Of a stretch of 64,000 nucleotides of DNA, positions 44,803 through 54,700 are shown piece after piece (position 1 is the stretch's first letter; each line of letters starts with the position of its first letter). The DNA comes from Madurella fahalii. Lineage: Eukaryota > Ascomycota > Sordariomycetes > Sordariales. Position numbers and translations under genes: made by a program. The stretch is from positions 7,403,001 through 7,467,000 of the forward strand of contig CM056875.1 in assembly GCA_029876055.1 (NCBI GenBank). The letters are read 5' to 3'. The notes beneath the pieces are model-generated. The model had not been told where the DNA came from. It searched no databases and saw only the letters and a program-made list of their open reading frames with translations.

Positions 44803-45146
44803 CTACTGATCAAGACGTTTCCGGTACTGAGGTATCGTGATCTATCTCCTGTCGGATGCACAGCACCTCTGAACGTTCGGAGTTAAATTTGGGGTGGAAA
44901 TTCAGATGTAAATTGAGGATGTCTTGTTTTCTTCTTTGTCTAACGGAGGTGAACTTCCTTCTTATTCCCAACTTCCTGGACCACGGAGACCCGGGTTGAT
45001 GGGTCTCCGAGAGATCGGATCACACTTATCCGAGTCACACTAATCCGGATCACACTGATCCGGGTTCGTGTTTTGCAGATCCAGGATCCAGCTTCCTGAC
45101 CCTTTTGACATCTCCCTCAACGTGTTTCCGGAACAACTCCCTTACA
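44803..45146 (-). repeat. Inverted arm of the TGTAAGG family, interrupted
   Basis: Read on the minus strand from 45146, it begins TGTAAGGGAGTTGTTCCGG and matches the first 80 bp or so of the LTRs at 33025 and 38058, after removal of the solo LTR at 44850-45110. It forms an inverted pair with 33025 across the whole nested stack. Confidence 0.75.
44850..45110 (+). mobile_element. Solo LTR of the TGTCGG family, TSD TCTCC
   Basis: 261 bp, from TGTCGGATGCACAGC to CCCTTTTGACA, flanked by TCTCC (44845-44849 and 45111-45115). Taking it out rejoins the inverted copy of the TGTAAGG LTR arm exactly (…ATCTCCCTCAACGTG…). It contains three ATCACACTxATCCG-like short repeats. Confidence 0.92.
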
Positions 45147-45304
45147 TTGGTATACTAGTTATCTGGGCTTACGAGGCAGGCTATCATATCTTCTATCTTC
45201 GTAAAAGCTATTCTAACTATTATTTCGTTGCTTGCGATAATCGCTGATATAGTTATCGCGTTTCTGGTGGGTATTTTTGATTCCGTTGATCGTGTATATG
45301 TGTA

Positions 45305-47166
45305 ACGTGCGTGATAAGCGAGCGGCCGATCTAAGCGAGCGGCTGCTTCCCTACTACAACGCGTCTCTCCCTACATCTTCTACAAAATTTACCACAACAA
45401 GCCATGGGGACCCCTTCAAAAGAAGCAAGGACTCTTTTGGCCCTGCAAGCTCTTCAAAACGATACCAAGCTTAGCATTCCGGCTGCAGCTGAGTTATACG
45501 ATATTGCAGAAAGAACACTTCGTTACCGAAAGGCCAGCCGACTTCCTCGACACAACCTTATCGCCAATTCGCGTAAGCTCACGGATTTGGAAGAGCAATC
45601 GATTATTCGATACATAATTGAGTTATATACGCGTGCATTTCATCCCCGGCTTTCGTACGTAGAAGATATGGCCAATCGATTGCTACGCGAACGCGACGCG
45701 CCCCCTGTCGGCAAACGCTGGGCTCATAACTTCGTTAAGCGCCAGCCAGAACTTCGGACGCGTTTTACGCATAAATACGACTACTAGAGGGCTAAATACG
45801 AAGATCCAAAGGTTATTCGCAAGTGGTTTATATTTATATATAACACTAAGGCTAAATACGGCATCCTTAACGAAGATTTATATAATTTCGACGAGACCGG
45901 TTTTATAATAGGTATTATTATCCCTACTATAGTAGTTACTACCTCTGATAACCGTAATAGGGCTAAACAGGCCCAGCCTAGTAATCGAGAGTAGGCTACA
46001 GTTATCTAAGAAGTAAATACCTTGGATTGGGCTATCCCGCCATTCATTATCTTAGCCGGACAATATCACCTCGCCAATTGGTATCGAGAGTGCAATCTTC
46101 CGGCCAACTGGCGTATTGCAACAACCGATAATGGCTGGACTACTAATGAGAAAGGCATGGATTGGATTCGGCACTTCGATTTCTATACAGCATCTCGTAC
46201 GAAGGGCAAATACCGGCTGCTGATCCTTGACGGCCACGATAGCCACCACTCCGAAGAATTCGAGACCTACTGCCAGGAGTATAACATTATCACACTTTGT
46301 ATGCCTCCGCACTCCTCGCACCTACTTCAGCCATTAGATGTTGGCTGTTTTTCGCCGTTGAAAAAGGCGTATAGCTGCCAGATTAAGCAGTTGATGCGGA
46401 TGAATATCACACACATCAGCAAATTAGAGTTTCTTTGTGGGTTCAGAGAAGCGTTTTTTACTTCAATCACAGAAAAGAATATCCAAGGTAGATTTACCGG
46501 AGCCGGCCTTATACCGTACGACCCAAAGAGGGTGATATCTAAGCTAGATATACACATTCGGACCCCAATACCCCCAGCCTCCAACCCAACTACAGCACTA
46601 CCTTAGGTCTCCCAAACGCCATATAACCCTCGAGAAGCCACCTCACAGTCAGTACTTGTCAAAACTCGAATTTCCAACCATTAAGGCAGCTCTCCAACCT
46701 CAATACTAACTGCTGTAGATCGATTAGCTAAAGGTACGATGGCTGTGATGCACGAGGTAGCTCTTCTACGTTCGGAGGTCTCAGCACTACGAAAGGCCAA
46801 TGAGGGGCTTAGTAAAAGACGGTGAGCAAAAAAAACACGTGTGCGGCTTGGAGGGTCACTTACTGTACAAGAAGCACAGGATCTACTGGATCAGAAGGCT
46901 GTAGATGAGCAGGTAATCCAGGAAATACGACAAAATGGTAGTGGTGTAAGGGGGTCTCGTACGAAGATTCGGTGCTGTGGCGTGTGCGGAAAGCCTGGCC
47001 ATAATGTACGTACGTGCAAGGAGGCTGTAGAATCGTCTGATTCATTTGTTTCCGATTCAGTTATTGTTATTTCCTAGTGTTGTGGTTGTGTAATTGAGGA
47101 TAGTTATAGTAGGGTAGTGAAATTTCGGCCGCTCGCTTAGATCGGCCGCTCACTTATCATATACGT
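45305..47166 (+). mobile_element. pogo/Fot1-type DNA transposon, copy B
   Basis: A 1862-bp element flanked by TA (45303-45304 and 47167-47168). Terminal inverted repeats of about 39 bp begin ACGTGCGTGATAAGCGAGCG on the left; the right arm is altered by transitions. Each contains AAGCGAGCGGC twice. It is related to copy A but clearly a different subfamily (GAGCGGC versus GAGTGAC). Confidence 0.9.
45404..47077 (+). pseudogene. pogo/Fot1-like transposase with CCHC zinc knuckle, inactivated (copy B)
   Basis: The frame opens at 45404 (MGTPSKEARTLLALQALQND) and stops at a TAG at 45788, where copy A has CAG. It continues with YNFDETGF, LLILDGHDSHHSEEFE and PPHSSHLLQPLDVGCF (the three catalytic Asp positions) and REAFFTSITEKNIQGRFTG. 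The C-terminal knuckle CGVCGKPGHNVRTC is an intact C-x2-C-x4-H-x4-C. The central catalytic block is open from 46022 to 46606, so this copy is less damaged there than copy A. Confidence 0.88.
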
Positions 47167-47168
47167 TA

Positions 47169-48862
47169 TTTCTAACTAAAGTTCTTGATTGTAGGAAGTA
47201 AATAACTAACCCGAGCTTATAACTGTTGGAACTACAGTCTGTAGCTGTTACGTGGTGGGAGCCCAGATGGGCCAGACAGCCAGGATCCCAGGGGTCATGT
47301 GATCCCAGGATTCTGGAACCTTCTCTAGGCACTGACCCATTCCTGTCATATATTTCGGTACTCCCGTACGCTCTGCTAGAGCTTTCTCAGACAGCGCAAA
47401 TTTTATCTTATTTTTTACCACGTAACAGTAGCTCTCCATCAACAAATTAGTGTGATACCTGGATTCTGAGACGAAGGATCTAGAGATTAGATACTGTAGA
47501 TTAGATAGAGAGGAGCATTGATTATATGCTAGTCCGGGCTTCTTACCCCACGCCCTGGATAAGATATCCAGAGCAGGCTCAGCTATCCTCCAACAACCAT
47601 CACGATTAAGATATTATCAATTCAACTACATTTGCCTCACCCCTAGTATACAGATCTTTCTGTATCATTAGGCTTATTAGGCATCTATAAAATACGGTCC
47701 GTAAACTTTGATTTAATTATATATCTATAGTTGCACTGCTGAGATTGTGCTTGTGCAGGAAGCTGGGAAAAGCTGATCATGGACGCGTTAGATGGTCTGT
47801 GTAATGGTCCCAGGAGTGTATTGCAACTATTTGATGACGACTCTACGAGTACACTGAACTTGAGGAGAAGAAAAGAAGAAGAGGAAAACTTTGCAGACGA
47901 GCGAGCTCTCTGACTAAGGCGAGTGCGGTGGTCCGAGCGTACCATCAACGCGTTCTGGGAATAGCTTCGTCCAGGGGTTTAGTGGTCTGTGCTCCCGTGG
48001 CATGGCTAAGGGTTGCCGAGGCCTGTGCCGGGCTCAGCCCGTTACAGTTTGACGCCTGTAACAGGTGCTCCCGGTTGCAAAGATCCAACTCTCATTTCCA
48101 ACACTCATTTCTAACACTCATTTCCAACAATACCACTCCTTAGTGTGGTAGCCAAAGACTGGCACGGATACTAGACAAGCTACGTATTATAGCCTCTAAA
48201 AAGGTCTATCTAGGAAAACGTCCTCGAAATATTAATTAACGGGCGGATCCGAGTATAATATCGCAGTTAGGAAGAACGATCTCACCGAGGGGTACACACT
48301 CCCCCATTACCTCGCCATCAAACTCGGGCATATAGAACTCAATCGCTGATACGCTTAAACGCGTGGAAAGCAAGAGTATAGTAGAGAAGTTGGTAATGTG
48401 AGAATTGTGGTGTTGAGGAAGAGAGTGTGGCTCGCCTCTGGGCACTTAAGTGCCCATTGGAAATTGCCCAAATCGGTGAAATGGGTAGAGCACACGGATC
48501 GCAGAGCGATCCTTCCTCAAGAGGCTATCTAATCTACATATCTTATCAACACGTGATATCTGTCCATCCCTCCGTTCTTAGATACGGGTATCAATCGCGT
48601 TTTATTTTCCTCTATTAATATAAGAAGTGGCAAGGAATATAGTAAGGACAACTGACGCTGTCATCTTCACTCTCGCTAGTAACTTTACTATCGTCAGTAG
48701 CAGGGGTGTTATTCTGAAGTGTCTCGATATTCGTTAATGCCTCGACCTAGAGTTAGCGCTTTTACTATATATTCAAGAAGGAACAAAGGGAAAAACAAGA
48801 CTTAAAAAAGAGACTTACTGCTAGTTTAACAGTGCCTAAGTGGTAGAGAAGGACCTCTTTAA
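47169..48862. other. Intergenic, low-complexity debris
   Basis: No supported gene. Contains three tandem 13-bp units TCATTTCCAACAC-like at 48092-48130. Base composition returns gradually to normal. Confidence 0.4.
48092..48130 (+). repeat. 13-bp tandem repeat, three units
   Basis: TCATTTCCAACAC, TCATTTCTAACAC and TCATTTCCAACAA in direct succession. Confidence 0.85.
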
Positions 48863-49495
48863 TTAGTATCTGATCTTGTGAAAAATGGGTAGGCGTCTAG
48901 ACGTATGGATAACCAGTCCCTTATGGACATCAAGGACACCACCAGGGCCAACCAGCCCAGATACCGGCCTGGCGACCACAGCGAAGTTGTTTCTGACTTT
49001 GCCCATCCTACTCATGCTACCCGTCATAACCAAGCGGTTCTGTCCGAACGGTTGGACGGACCTCATGCCGAGGGGGTTGTTAGAGAAGCTTAGTCGGATC
49101 CCTTCTTTGCTGCTGTTACAGAGGTAGTGGCCGTAGAGTTTCTGCAGATCCTTGGAGGCGGACGGAACGTCCTAGAATTCGACGAAGCACATGGGGCCGT
49201 TCTGCTTGCTGCAGAAGCATAGTCTCTTATAGCCCCGTTGTTTGGAGAATATGGCCTTAACTTCTTCCTCGGACGTGTCTACGAGTAGGTTGCCTACATA
49301 CAGTGTATTATACTGGGGGTTCTGATCGGCAGTATTGGCCGGCAGGTTGTTGCTGCGTTGATATAAGTGTTGTGTACTAATGGCTTGCAACCGAGTTGGC
49401 TGCGGTGAAGGCGAAGGCGAAGACTGTGAAAGGCTGTTGGACAAAATCTCGACAATCATTTCTGTATTATACGTGATGTTTCGCTTCCTATTCAA
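48863..49495 (-). pseudogene. Decayed Scw1/Whi3-like RRM protein fragment
   Basis: On the minus strand the frame has QYNTLYVGNLLVDTSEEEVK, AIFSKQRGYKRLCFCSKQNG and PMCFVEF, then a TAG where Glu or Asp is expected, and goes on in the same frame with DVPSASKDLQKLYGHYLCNS and IRLSFSNNPLGMR. This is the C-terminal RNA-recognition motif of the Scw1/Whi3 family (RNA-binding proteins that control wall and cell-cycle mRNAs). Upstream lies KRNITYNTEMIVEILS plus a Ser/Pro linker. Most of the gene is missing, so this is a partial, broken copy. The functional parent should be elsewhere in the genome. Confidence 0.75.
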
Positions 49496-50454
49496 TAGGT
49501 ATTTGGCGTCTATAGCACCAAGCGGCGACTTGAACTTGAGAATTGCCGATAAGAGGCATAATAGTACCTTGGAGAGAGTCTGGTAAGTACCGATCTAGAT
49601 AGCCAACAACGGTTCTCCGTTTTGGCGCAGGTTCTTAACAACAGGACCAGGCTTGCAACCAATTATTTGGGCGCAGAGCCACAGGAAATAGCGAGTCTGT
49701 CGGAAGTGTCTCGCCATCATGTCAAAGGACCTGGTCATCACGGCCCGGAGGAGTAGATGGGGATTTGATTCTTGACATGTACCTAACCATCTACCATCAT
49801 TCCAGGCCCGTACCTTTGAGGCTTTGTGATCCAGACCTTGCGCTCTGTTTAGCAAGCCCTGGTCACTTGTAGCTTTGCCCTATTTTCATACCCTCTTCGC
49901 CCCTTCTGGTCCCCCGTTGGCAGATACCACGACGCCTACCTCGTCTGAGAGATTCTGTTGGAGGAATTTGTCGGGCATGGGAAGACCGGAAGTCCAGTGA
50001 CAAATTGATCACCCACAGAATGGTCGGTAATTCTCACCAATCAGCGCACACTTGCAAAGGAGAGGGACAGTTGTGGCGTTGACAACATTAAGCCATGGTG
50101 TAATGCTATTGGCCAGAATTGCCGACGCTCCAACTCGAGCCATTCATTCCATGGGCAACCTCAACCAAAAAAGCGAGAGTGAGGCTGACCGAACCAAGAG
50201 CAGCAACCCCGCAACTGATGCTAGCTTGCCAATTCCAACCTAAAATCAATATCCGCGAGACTGAGAGGACGAAGGGAGATAAAAATGGGTCGCCACCCGA
50301 AGCTGTAAGTGAGATTGGAAACAATCTCCACCCGGTCCATCTTCTGCCCAAAGGTCGTCTAGCATAGCCGAGACATTGACTGTGTTACCTGCCTTGCAGC
50401 GTTGGCCGTCTAGACCTCAATCCCGGCCAACGACATCCACGTCGCGTGTCCAAG
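49496..50454. other. Intergenic
   Basis: An 86-codon minus frame at 49595-49855 and further upstream pseudogene debris may belong to the RRM fragment, but I cannot support a gene. The last 300 bp are the promoter of the Zn2Cys6 regulator. Confidence 0.35.
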
Positions 50455-52289
50455 ATGACGTCTTCATCCGGACAGTCGCGTACACCGCGGACCAATACAG
50501 GTGAGGGTCTCGCTCCTTCGGAACGTCTCCCTTGGCTCACCGAAGGTTGGTGTATACCTTAGGATGCCTGACCTGCCGCCGCCGTCACGTCAGGTGCGAC
50601 GAGAGCAAACCCATCTGCTCCAACTGCAACCATCTCACGCGCGACTGTGAGTGGGGCGGTCGGCACGTCCCCCTGAGAGAGCGGAAGGAGCAGAAGATTA
50701 GAGAGGCCAAAGCCCGAGCGCCGAGACCGATCGAGCCCAGTGTTTCTAGGCCCACCCCCAGTGACACTGAACTGAGTCTGGATGGGCAATTGATCTCTAC
50801 TCAAGTCGCCGTTTGGCCCGCTCCCGGCCACTACCTTTCGCAGTTGGACGTTTACGAAGGTGATGGTCATGCGACCAACCTAGACTTGCCGGGTCTGGAA
50901 GCAACCTTGGGTGATTTTAGCGGAGCAACCGATCCAACCCTGCTAATATGTCCTTCACCGCTCAACGAGACGCGGTTCGGCTCAACTCTGCTGCTAGCCA
51001 GTCTACCTAGTCATGAACCCATCACCAAGGCGGAGTGGGAAGCGTTGGATTATTACCACACCGAGTCCACCTTTGGGTTCGGTAATAAATCTCCGGCTTG
51101 GTCGACACATGCGGTCCTGTGGAAAATTACGGTACATAAAAGCCCGGCTGTGTTGCACCTTTTGTTCGCGGCATCACAGGCTGAGCTTGGTTGGCGACAT
51201 GGTTTTGATCATCCCTTGTTGGACAGCGCAGAGAACAACTACCGGCTGGGGCGGCGGTTGCTGGAAAGAGAAGTAACCGATGCCCAGATTGACCCTCTTG
51301 TCGTCATGGCATCCTTCTGGTTCTTGTTTCTACATCAACGTCGACTGCGATTGGGCAGGCAGCGTATCCGGTACGCAGAACTTAGTAATTTGATAGCCGA
51401 GTACATCCGAGCCGGCCAGCTCCATAAAATCCTGGCATCAGGAGGCTCCGACGACCCTGTCTGGCCCCCTGCTAGAAAGGCGATGCTGGCCCGGCTGGTG
51501 AGCTGGTTGTTTTGGGCCGACGTGCAGCAATGCTTCCAGGGCGAAGGCGGCAGCATGGCGAAGCAGCTTGCGCGATCAGTTCCTCCCAACGGGCTGTTGG
51601 ACCTGTATGAAGCGTCAAAGGAGGCGCTCAACCTGAACTGGGCCGAATACCCGGACGACGAATTGGTCGACGACATCAAGAACTCGGGCGCCCTCGAGCT
51701 GATACACCATACGTGGGTCCTCGTGCAGGAAATCAACGACGCAGCCGACGAGAGGTGCTACTTGGATCCGGATACGAGCAGCACTATCAAGGCTAAGATA
51801 GATGCTTTGCGACGAAAATCTCTCATCCAGTCCGTGATTCGCCTGACCGGGTCGACCACCCTGGCGAGAGATCGGTTGATGCTGAATTCGGATTGGGCCG
51901 TGGCAAACTATTTTTCACTCTGCATCTACCACTTCCGATGCAGCCTCACCCAGGACGAAGATTCCTTCACGTCCCCGGTGGGTGCGGGCATTGCGGATAT
52001 CGTCTCGGGCTTGTTGATCCTCATCCAGAAGAGCGTGGCGTCAGCAGACAGTTGCCAAAGTGAGAGGATGCAGTGGCCGCTCTTCTGGGTTGGGATCGAG
52101 ACGACGGACCCGTTCAAGCAGAACTGGGTTCTCGAGAAGCTAAGGAATGAGGGCTTGCGCGAAGCCTTGCAGTGCGTCATGTTGGTGCAAGCGGCTGGTG
52201 TCCGCGTCGCGATGGCAAGAATTCGCGAGATATGCAAGGCGACGTGCGCCGGTCTGCCCGATGCCGGTCTTGGTACGTGGGGAGTGTGA
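50455..52289 (+). CDS. Zn2Cys6 transcription factor with fungal-specific regulatory domain
   Basis: Two exons, 50455-50500 and 50563-52289, give 590 residues. The 62-nt intron runs GTGAGG...ACCTTAG and splits the Gly codon in RTNT|G|CLTCRRRH. The zinc cluster CLTCRRRHVRCDESKPICSN continues to NCNHLTRDCEW with C-x2-C-x6-C-x6-C-x2-C-x6-C spacing at residues 17-44. A basic linker follows (PLRERKEQKIREAKAR). The remaining 450 residues are helical and match the layout of the Fungal_trans_2 type regulatory domain (for example FLFLHQRRLRLGRQRIRYAE). It should be a nuclear DNA-binding regulator; its target genes are unknown. An M20 amidohydrolase lies 551 bp downstream on the same strand. A T-rich tract follows the stop. 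Confidence 0.92.
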
Positions 52290-52840
52290 AGAGACCAGGG
52301 TATCATTGTCATGTAATGGGGTAATTGAACACGGGAATCGAGATGATGGCGTTCAAGTTGTCAAATTTTTTTTTTATTTTGTTTTTATTTCATTTTTCAT
52401 TTTTATTTCAATTTTTTTTTTTCTTTGGGGTTAAGGTACCTCAGTTGTGCTTTCATGTTGGATGGGGAAGGAGGCAGCGAATGGTTGGATGAATCTCGTT
52501 TGGATGTATCTCGGTGCAAGTGCTCTCATGGATCATTGGTCGGTTTTGCCGACCATGGGACAAGAAGATGAGACCTGGATCTCAGCGTCATCGGCACCCC
52601 AAATCCGCCGGCGGGGTCGTGTTAGCGGGGCAGCCGCAACTGCTTGGAAGCGGACTACACCAAATGATGGTATAAGGACAACGCGTTGCTCGCTGGGCTG
52701 TGTGCCTTCGTTTGTCTATCTGTTTGAAGTCTTCACTGAAGTCGAATTAGCTCAGAGTATCAGAAATCCACTTTCCCGCTAGCCACAAGAACTCGGCCAA
52801 CTGTTCTGCCCCTCATCCCACTTTTGTTCCTGCGAACACC
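52290..52840. other. Intergenic; T-rich 3' flank, then upstream region of the amidohydrolase
   Basis: 52363-52425 is made almost only of T with a few A and C, probably part of the 3' end signal of the regulator. CCGCCGGCGGGG near 52608 is a GC-rich palindrome and a possible regulatory site. No gene is seen. Confidence 0.45.
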
Positions 52841-54058
52841 ATGACAGGAAACTGGACCAGTGTCATTGAAACCGAGATCAAAGCTCGCAACGCCGAGATC
52901 TCGTCCATCAACCAACAAATCCATGCTAACCCTGAGTTGGCCTACGAGGAACACAAGGCTCACGATGCCTTTGTCACCGCTCTCAAGTCCCTCGGCTTCG
53001 AGGTGACACCTCACGCATACGGCCTCGCAACCGCCTTCTCGGCCGAGGTCGGCGCCGGCGGCCGTCTTATCGTCTTCAACGCCGAGTACGACGCGCTTCC
53101 GGGCATCGGCCACGCCTGTGGGCACAACCTCATCGCGTCATCCTCCTTCGCCGCCTTCCTCGGCGTCGCCGCGGCGCTCAAAGCCTCAGGTCAGCCCGGC
53201 CGCGTCCGCCTGCTTGGGACCCCGGCCGAGGAAGGCGGCGGCGGGAAGCTCCAGCTGATCCAAGCGGGCGCCTACAAAGACGCCGCCGCCTCCCTGATGG
53301 TGCACCCGGGCCCGGGCCATAACCTCACGCCACCGATCCGCGGCGTGTCGTACGTGCGCATGCTCGCCAACGTCAAGATGCGCGTGCACTTTGCGGGCCG
53401 CGAGTCGCACGCGGCCATCGCGCCGTGGGACGGCGTCAACGCGCTCGACGCCGTCTGCCTCGCCTACAACGCCATCAGCATGCTGCGCCAGCAGATCCGC
53501 CCCTATGAGCGCATCCACGGCGTCTTCCGCGCCGCCGGCGACCGGCCGAACGTCACCCCGGCCAACTGCTGCGTCGAGTACTACGTGCGCAGCGCGACGC
53601 GGGCGGGCGCCGACGCGCTCTGGCAGCGCGTACTCAAGTGCTTTGAGGGCGCGGCGCTCGCGACGGGGTGCGACATGCGCGTCGAGCCGCTCAACTCGTA
53701 TGCCGATGTGCGGCCGAGCAAGGCGCTGTGCGAGGCCTACGTGGAGGTCATGCCGGAGGGGACCGTGGCGTACGGTGAGCCGGCGGATTTCCTGGCGGGC
53801 AGCACTGACATGGGCGATGTCTGCTATCAGTGCCCCGGTTTTCACGGCGCGTTTGGCATTGGGACCCAGGAGGGCGAGGCGAACCACACCAAGGGGTTCG
53901 CTGCCGCGGCAGGGACCAAGGAGGCGTTCGACCGGGCGTTGGAGTGTGGGAGAGGCATGGCGCTGGTGGGGTGGAAGGTCTTGACGGACGACGCCTTTGC
54001 GGAGCGGATGCGCAAAGAGTGGGAAGAGGACATGAAGCTGGCCGCGGAGGGGAAATGA
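52841..54058 (+). CDS. M20-family amidohydrolase/peptidase (PM20D2-like)
   Basis: An intronless frame of 405 residues with a good ATG context (ACACCATGACA). The catalytic domain has QIHANPELAYEEHKAHDAF, then EYDALPGIGHACGHNLIASS (metal-binding Asp and His) and LLGTPAEEGGGGKLQLI (catalytic Glu pair). The dimerisation domain starts at RGVSYVRMLANVKMRVHFAG and has GRESHAAIAPWDGVNALDA. Near the end FLAGSTDMGDVCYQCPGFHG supplies the last ligands. Such enzymes hydrolyse amide bonds in N-acyl amino acids or dipeptides with one or two metal ions in the cytosol. No signal peptide. GC-rich codon use, typical for the left and right arms of the window. The upstream Zn2Cys6 gene could regulate it, which is inference from position only. 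Confidence 0.93.
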   Translation: MTGNWTSVIETEIKARNAEISSINQQIHANPELAYEEHKAHDAFVTALKSLGFEVTPHAYGLATAFSAEVGAGGRLIVFNAEYDALPGIGHACGHNLIASSSFAAFLGVAAALKASGQPGRVRLLGTPAEEGGGGKLQLIQAGAYKDAAASLMVHPGPGHNLTPPIRGVSYVRMLANVKMRVHFAGRESHAAIAPWDGVNALDAVCLAYNAISMLRQQIRPYERIHGVFRAAGDRPNVTPANCCVEYYVRSATRAGADALWQRVLKCFEGAALATGCDMRVEPLNSYADVRPSKALCEAYVEVMPEGTVAYGEPADFLAGSTDMGDVCYQCPGFHGAFGIGTQEGEANHTKGFAAAAGTKEAFDRALECGRGMALVGWKVLTDDAFAERMRKEWEEDMKLAAEGK

Positions 54059-54700
54059 GGCAATGCTCGGCATATGAAGGGATGAGTGAGCAAACATACA
54101 AGCGAAAAAAGGGGATGGTTTCTGCTCCAGGGTTAGGGTTTGAAGCAACAACTGAAGAGTGCTGAAACGATCTGCAAGAAGCCGTTGGCACCTTTACCAC
54201 TCGTGGATAAGTCTAGGATACCTATGAACAATGGCATAAACAACGCTTATCGGGTACGAAATCTGTAAGTGTAGAATCCTCTTTTCGCTCCATGGTCGCG
54301 ATTCCGAAGCCCAGATCCGCCCAGGAAATGTGAGATCTGTGGCCCATGTATTGGCGGTCTTGGCCAATTATATTGAGCCGATTCAGCATGGATGTGGTAC
54401 GTACCGCACCGCAGCGACAGGTGGCATGAGATTTTAGCGTTGGTAGCACAGCGTCCGCTTCCAAGATCACCGGGGCCGCGGTCCTTCCTCCCCGCCAAAT
54501 CCGCTCGTTTTCGTCTCCTTATTATTAACCGACTCTCCAACCACCGTCCGTCGAAGGCATTCAATTACGCTCCTTTTCTACTATCCCGACGCCGTCCCAA
54601 CTGTCGTCCGATCTTGTGAAACGTCTGTGCTTTGTCCGTCATTCCTTCGGCTTCTGCGGCGTACTCCAGGGTTAGTGCTTGCGCCCGAAACCTCGCCGCC
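54059..54700. other. Intergenic, upstream of the Ytp1-like gene
   Basis: No supported gene or repeat. The promoter and 5' leader of the Ytp1-like gene lie in the right half. Confidence 0.4.

Noticed and set aside
47900..48080. 5S rRNA or tRNA-like GC-rich stretch
   Set aside because: No T-loop, internal promoter boxes or cloverleaf that I could fold; no match to 5S landmarks.
50455..54058. Regulator-enzyme operon (Zn2Cys6 plus M20)
   Set aside because: Fungal genes are monocistronic and the 551-bp gap has its own 3' signal; co-regulation is possible but not shown.
53186..54151. 321-codon minus-strand frame
   Set aside because: Antisense of the M20 amidohydrolase; Arg/His/Ala-rich composition is typical of GC-rich shadows.
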